Shown here in pieces: positions 52,234-56,015 of a stretch of DNA of 56,015 nt. The position numbers and the translations under genes were made by a program. Source of the DNA: an uncultured Lachnoclostridium sp. (GTDB taxonomy: Bacteria; Bacillota; Clostridia; Lachnospirales; Lachnospiraceae); assembly GCA_905212635.1 (NCBI GenBank), contig CAJMFH010000016.1, positions 1 to 56,015 on the forward strand, written 5' to 3'. The notes beneath the pieces are model-generated. The model worked only from the letters and a program-made list of their open reading frames with translations, did no database searches and had not been told where the DNA came from. Within the stretch, counting starts at the first letter, position 1. Each line of letters starts with the position of its first letter.

Positions 52234-52704
52234 TTAAAATCCACCATTTTGATATGCTCTGGCAATGACATACGATGGTTCATAGAATGCACTACAATTG
52301 TAATTATCAATAACTTTACAAAGTTCGTCATTATAAACCCGAATAATCGCCTCAACATAATCTTCTTTGGAAGACATCGTATCTCTTACCAGTCTCTGAT
52401 ATACTGCCCCCATATCCAATGCTGAGGGGATAATTTCTGCGAGTTCTTTATCAACTGCTGTAATATCAAAGTTCCCTTTCTTTAAATCATATTCCTTAAT
52501 CCAATCATTTTCGACTTGAAGCGGATTTTCGCAATGCAATACATTGGCACAACTCAGCAAATGATATAATTTCTCTTTTCCTATTGCATTTACAACATAC
52601 TTATATTTCTGCGTAATATGCCGTGCCACTCTTTCTATCATATAGCAGATAAAATAAACATCATCTAACTGTATCTCTTCCTCCGGAAAATACTTATTTT
52701 TCAT
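52234..52704 (-). CDS. DUF3791-like protein, probable antitoxin or partner
   Basis: The 156-residue protein is mostly helical and charged (VYFICYMIERVARHITQKYK, RLVRDTMSSKEDYVEAIIRV), ending ARAYQNGGF. Its first part resembles DUF3791 proteins, which are commonly encoded beside DUF3990 genes. It overlaps the upstream gene by 4 bases (ATGA), as partners in toxin-antitoxin pairs often do. The assignment as antitoxin rests on this context. Confidence 0.6.
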   Translation of the reverse strand: MKNKYFPEEEIQLDDVYFICYMIERVARHITQKYKYVVNAIGKEKLYHLLSCANVLHCENPLQVENDWIKEYDLKKGNFDITAVDKELAEIIPSALDMGAVYQRLVRDTMSSKEDYVEAIIRVYNDELCKVIDNYNCSAFYEPSYVIARAYQNGGF

Positions 52705-53159
52705 AGTGTATCACTTCCTTCAAATGTCAATGTTTTCAATGCCTCTTCGGTGCAGAACACAATCTGATGCGTAGGATAATTGAACTTTGCAATTTCCCAA
52801 AACGCTTTTCGTGGAATTCTTCCATCTATAAAAGCTTCCACAAAATTCCAAATCTGATCGTCTGCCATCGGTCCCTCAATAATATCATAGTCATGTTCTA
52901 TCCCTCTGCGGCAGTTCACAACAAAATCCAGCCATTCATCTGTCATCTCATCGAATTTTAACACTTTTACCCCAGAATCCTGCACATATTTATAGCGGTT
53001 AATAACTGAATTTCCTTTTTTTGTCATTGCCCACCGTTTCGCTTGTTTAAGCAAATTTGTACAATAAAAGCCATATCCAAAATCTTTATAAAAACCATTC
53101 TGAAGCACTCGCGGAATTGGTACTTCTACATTACTTCCATGGTATACAATATTCTGCAT
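52701..53159 (-). CDS. DUF3990-like protein, probable ADP-ribosyltransferase-fold toxin
   Basis: The 152-residue protein starts after AGGGGG. It contains YHGSN near the N-terminus, GFYCTN about 25 residues later and a late YPTHQIVFCTEEAL. This H...Y...(E/Q) pattern is that of ADP-ribosyltransferase-like domains, to which DUF3990 proteins are thought to belong. A strong promoter is placed just upstream. Together with the following gene it forms a likely toxin-antitoxin module. Target unknown. Confidence 0.65.
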   Translation of the reverse strand: MQNIVYHGSNVEVPIPRVLQNGFYKDFGYGFYCTNLLKQAKRWAMTKKGNSVINRYKYVQDSGVKVLKFDEMTDEWLDFVVNCRRGIEHDYDIIEGPMADDQIWNFVEAFIDGRIPRKAFWEIAKFNYPTHQIVFCTEEALKTLTFEGSDTL

Positions 53160-53186
53160 AGAATTCCCCCTGATAATTTTAGTAGT

Positions 53187-53266
53187 ATTGTAACATCATT
53201 TTATTAAAATTTCAAACTATATTATTTGCAAAATGTTTCCCCGTATAAACTTCAATATTTTGCAAA
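53187..53266 (-). promoter_or_regulatory. promoter of the toxin pair with upstream inverted repeat
   Basis: TTGAAA (53210-53215), 17 bp, TACAAT (53187-53192) on the minus strand. Just upstream TTTGCAAAAT (53225-53234) and ATTTTGCAAA (53257-53266) form a perfect 10-bp inverted repeat that may bind a regulator. The rest of the gap to 53416 is A+T-rich and shows nothing else. Confidence 0.65.
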
Positions 53267-53416
53267 TTAATTCCACAAATTCATATTTAAAAAATTCTTT
53301 CAATAAAACTTCATTTGATTATATATAATCTTTTTAATTCATTTGATTAACATACTGTAACCCTGTTATTTTTTATAAAATCTTCCTAAAAATCAACTAA
53401 ATCTACTTTAATTAAT

Positions 53417-54559
53417 TCACTGTTTATCACTAAATTTCCACTTATATCCGCCCGCATGTTTTTGTATTCCTTTAGCCGCTTCTCTGATACTTTTTGCATT
53501 AACCCCTATAGCTCTTGATGCCGCTTTTATTGAATCATAATGTGCTATAAAATTGCCCTCATCATCAAAACAATCTACTGGCCTTATTGCAACAACTTCT
53601 ACATTTTTCTGCAACGGTAATATATTAGTTATAGGTTCTTTATTCGAGACTTTCCTCCACTGATATCCACCAGCACTTTTTTTTAATCCAGAACATGCTC
53701 TTCTTATATTTATCACACCTGCTGATGTTTTGGCCTCCAGTTCCTCATATGAACTAAACTGTGCAATATAATTGCCGTTTAAATCAAATTGTCTAATATA
53801 ATATCCTTCAAGTAGATTTTTTTTAATTTTAGGTACTTCAATTTTCTTTCTCTTTGATTTTGGCAACAATTCAATTACATGGACTTCTTCACCATCAGAA
53901 TTTCCGCCCTGTTCGAATGTTTCGTCTGAACTTGTCGCAATATCAATACCAAAAAGAACTTCTAACATATCATCCTTGATAACTCTCTCATCTTCACTAC
54001 GACTGTTAATATCAATAAGCATTTCATTTGTTACTTGAATCAGTTTTCTATCTAGATACTCTTCTACTTTTATACCTCTTAAATGAAAAAGTAGCAGTGG
54101 TTCCTGATCTAAAATACTTCCTATTGCATATAAAACAGCTGCGATATGTTTACACAGACATGCTACATCTGGACATGAACATGAAAACTCTATTTCTTTT
54201 AATGTAGGAAAAAGGCCCTTATCAATAGAAAATAATTTTCTGTAATTCTCCGGCACAACACCATTTCTAAGCATATTTATATCTTTTATTTGTTTTAGTG
54301 TATAGTCTACAATATTTTTTGATGCTGGTTTAATGTTAATTTCAACATGATATGGTTCAACTGTCGCTCCCGCTACTATTGCATTGATATGGCCATCTTC
54401 AATCCGCAGTTCTTTAATTGCACCTTTTCTTATATAAGTTCGCCCCCGTTCCAACCGGTTATAATAATCAGCATAATTTGCTATATTTTTACACCACTGC
54501 TGTCCCCACCATTCATACGAAATCACTTTAGAAGATAATTTTACAATGTACTCACTCAT
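53417..54559 (-). CDS. SWIM zinc-finger protein with two NUMOD1-like repeats
   Basis: The start at 54559 overlaps the SNF2 stop (ATGAGTGA). The N-terminal part (WWGQQWCKNIANYADYYNRL, ERGRTYIRKGAIKELRIEDG) is the region normally found before a SWIM finger; CSCPDVACLCKH supplies the CxC...CxH ligands near residues 127-138. An acidic linker follows. The C-terminal 120 residues or so hold two repeats of about 50 residues (FDLNGNYIAQFSSYEEL ... GGYQWRKV and FDDEGNFIAHYDSIKAA ... GGYKWKF) that resemble NUMOD1 DNA-binding modules of homing endonucleases. SWIM and SNF2 are often in one chain; here they are separate. Composition is A+T-rich. Confidence 0.8.
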   Translation of the reverse strand: MSEYIVKLSSKVISYEWWGQQWCKNIANYADYYNRLERGRTYIRKGAIKELRIEDGHINAIVAGATVEPYHVEINIKPASKNIVDYTLKQIKDINMLRNGVVPENYRKLFSIDKGLFPTLKEIEFSCSCPDVACLCKHIAAVLYAIGSILDQEPLLLFHLRGIKVEEYLDRKLIQVTNEMLIDINSRSEDERVIKDDMLEVLFGIDIATSSDETFEQGGNSDGEEVHVIELLPKSKRKKIEVPKIKKNLLEGYYIRQFDLNGNYIAQFSSYEELEAKTSAGVINIRRACSGLKKSAGGYQWRKVSNKEPITNILPLQKNVEVVAIRPVDCFDDEGNFIAHYDSIKAASRAIGVNAKSIREAAKGIQKHAGGYKWKFSDKQ

Positions 54560-55982
54560 CCTCATCGCCTCCATATGAAACAACTCTTAAAAGCTCTTCT
54601 GTTGATAATTTCGATAAGACATTATTATCTAAATCGTTGATATATTCATCTGCCATGTTTTGCTTGTCCTTTAACATTGAATTTACAACTTCTTCAATCG
54701 TATTAGCTGTTACAAACTTATACACTGTAACATCATTCTTTTGTCCAATTCTATATGCTCTATCCGTCGCCTGATTCTCAACTGCCGGATTCCACCATCT
54801 ATCAAAATGAATTACATTTTGAGTCGCTGTAAGATTCAAACCAACTCCAGCTGTTTTAAGTGATAAAACCATATATGGATATAAACCACTTTGAAATCCC
54901 GTCACATATTGATTTCTTCTAGTCATATTAGTATCTCCATCAATCGTTGCTCCTGCTTGATGAAATACATTTTCCAAAACACTATTTAATGCTGGTATAA
55001 TTTCTTTAAATTGGGTAAATACTAACACTTTTTCTCGTTTTGCATATATTGTCTCACAAATATTTCTTAATTCTATAAACTTGCCACTCATCTGCTCTTC
55101 ATAATCCTGTAAACCATAATACTGACTTGGATGATTACAAATTTGTTTGAGTTTCATCATCGCAGAAAGAACCAAAATCTGTCCTTGCCTCTTATCTTTC
55201 AATGAAGCTATTGTATTATTCATGTCTTCTATAACTTTATTATACAAAACAATCTGGCCCTTAGTCATATTTATTATTACATCAATTTCATTTTTCTCTG
55301 GTAGATCAGAAATAATGCTCTTATCTGTCTTAACTCGTCTTAACACAAATGGTTGTATTAGTTCCTTTATTCTCTTATGTGCCTCAGGATTGGATGCATA
55401 TAAATTTTTGAATTGCTCCCTTGATCCTAACAAACCAGGATTCAAAAAATCAAATATAGACCATAACTCTAATACATTATTCTCTATTGGAGTTCCCGTC
55501 ATTGCAATTTTCATTCCAGCATTAAGACTTTTTATCCTCTTAGTCTGTGATGTATAATAATTCTTGATAGCTTGTGCTTCATCTAAAATAATAACATCCC
55601 AATAAACTGTATTTAAATAATCAGCTCTCATCGCCGTCTGATATGTTGTTATTGTAATGAAAGATTTATAGGTACCTTCCTTAGGAACATTGGATCCTCT
55701 AAGAACAAAAACATCCATTTCTGGAGCAAATTTATTTACTTCATCTTGCCAGTTTGCAATCAATGTCGCTGGTACAATAATCAATACATGTCCATCTTTA
55801 GTATTACGATATTTCTTTAAAAATGATATAACCTCAACTGTCTTACCAAGCCCCATATCATCCGCTAAGCAAACACCAAATCCTAGGTTATACATTCCCC
55901 ACAGCCATGAGAATGCATCTTTTTGATAAGGTCTAAGTATGGAATCAAAGTTTTTTGGCAAAGTTATCAACCACCACTTCAA
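54552..55982 (-). CDS. SNF2-family DNA-dependent ATPase, 5'-truncated
   Basis: All main SNF2 helicase-like motifs are present: Q-like LRPYQKDAFSWLW, Walker A LADDMGLGKT, DEAQ, TGTPIEN, then the second lobe with VLVFTQFKEI, SLKTAGVGLNLT and TDRAYRIGQKNDV. The frame starts at a TTG in the loop of a terminal hairpin, with no ribosome binding site. The first five or six residues are encoded by that hairpin and not by the original gene. Family members usually have an N-terminal region of several hundred residues, which is missing here. It is therefore treated as 5'-truncated by an insertion. It overlaps the SWIM gene. Confidence 0.85.
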   Translation of the reverse strand: MKWWLITLPKNFDSILRPYQKDAFSWLWGMYNLGFGVCLADDMGLGKTVEVISFLKKYRNTKDGHVLIIVPATLIANWQDEVNKFAPEMDVFVLRGSNVPKEGTYKSFITITTYQTAMRADYLNTVYWDVIILDEAQAIKNYYTSQTKRIKSLNAGMKIAMTGTPIENNVLELWSIFDFLNPGLLGSREQFKNLYASNPEAHKRIKELIQPFVLRRVKTDKSIISDLPEKNEIDVIINMTKGQIVLYNKVIEDMNNTIASLKDKRQGQILVLSAMMKLKQICNHPSQYYGLQDYEEQMSGKFIELRNICETIYAKREKVLVFTQFKEIIPALNSVLENVFHQAGATIDGDTNMTRRNQYVTGFQSGLYPYMVLSLKTAGVGLNLTATQNVIHFDRWWNPAVENQATDRAYRIGQKNDVTVYKFVTANTIEEVVNSMLKDKQNMADEYINDLDNNVLSKLSTEELLRVVSYGGDEDE

Positions 55983-56015
55983 GTGGTGGTTTAATATTGG
56001 CCCTCCTAAGGGCCA
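55969..56015 (+). mobile_element. probable IS200/IS605-type element end (partial)
   Basis: AACCACCACTT-C-AAGTGGTGGTT (55969-55991) is a near-perfect hairpin, followed by TGGCCCT-CCTA-AGGGCCA (55998-56015). Subterminal hairpins without inverted terminal repeats are the mark of IS200/IS605 elements. It directly abuts SNF2 coding sequence (TTATC|AACC). The transposase would be beyond the right edge of the window. Confidence 0.5.

Overview
The window reads as chromosome of a spore-forming, low-to-medium GC Gram-positive anaerobe, most probably a gut Lachnospiraceae (Clostridia). The reasons are the spoIIGA-sigE sporulation pair, a four-subunit pyruvate:ferredoxin oxidoreductase, Rex, strong AGGAGG ribosome binding sites, promoters with TTGACA-17-TATAAT geometry, and a glucuronoxylan utilisation locus typical of plant-fibre degraders. 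No rRNA, tRNA or CRISPR array was seen. Genus assignment is inference.

Layout. 1-3.1 kb: a 20-bp tandem repeat, then sigE and spoIIGA (minus strand) behind a spoIIG-type promoter with a long 21-bp spacer, then an LD-carboxypeptidase. 3.1-9.1 kb: a cyclophilin (plus), a membrane chemoreceptor, miaB, a nonsense-truncated HtrA-like protease and pheA. 9.1-11.6 kb: a folate operon folE-folP-folBK that runs into pheA, with a 78-bp duplication at the folE/folP junction. 11.7-14.5 kb: accessory genes (secreted DUF6273-like/Fn3 protein, a UDG-fold-like protein, a PUA/EVE-like protein). 14.5-34.7 kb: the glucuronoxylan locus, described below. 34.7-41.1 kb: a decayed lipoprotein gene, a MarR regulator at the end of the porGDAB operon, and a PhoR/PhoB-like two-component system with a PHO-box-like repeat. 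41.2-44.8 kb: SGNH esterase, MscS channel, rlmH and a histidine phosphatase. 44.9-50 kb: a candidate small RNA, a MazF without antitoxin, alr, nnrE/D, acpS, a coiled-coil protein and rex. 50.2-52.2 kb: an ABC-F ATPase. 52.2-56 kb: an A+T-rich accessory block with an ADP-ribosyltransferase-like toxin/antitoxin pair, a SWIM zinc-finger protein with two NUMOD1-like repeats, and a SNF2 ATPase whose 5' end is cut by what looks like an IS200/IS605-type end at the window edge.

How the xylan genes fit together. A minus-strand run from 32.8 kb to 19.4 kb encodes two pairs of carbohydrate ABC permeases, two solute-binding proteins (one very large and fused to carbohydrate-binding-like modules), and three unusual partners: an NHL/TPR membrane protein, a Yip1-fold membrane protein and a large DUF5696 lipoprotein. 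No ABC ATPase is present, so a shared MsmK-like ATPase elsewhere is implied. Downstream, aguA (GH67), uxuA and uxuB have their own promoter and convert (methyl)glucuronate-bearing xylo-oligomers through glucuronate metabolism. A divergent GH43 enzyme trims xylose or arabinose. The enzymes lack signal peptides, so oligosaccharides appear to be imported before hydrolysis.

The least explained signals are two large palindrome-rich intergenic elements (about 20901-21171 and 49954-50144). The arms of the second recur at 904-950, where they encode the last residues of SpoIIGA. Other points of note are the candidate C-rich small RNA, the solitary MazF, and two genes broken by in-frame stops at apparent GGA glycine codons.
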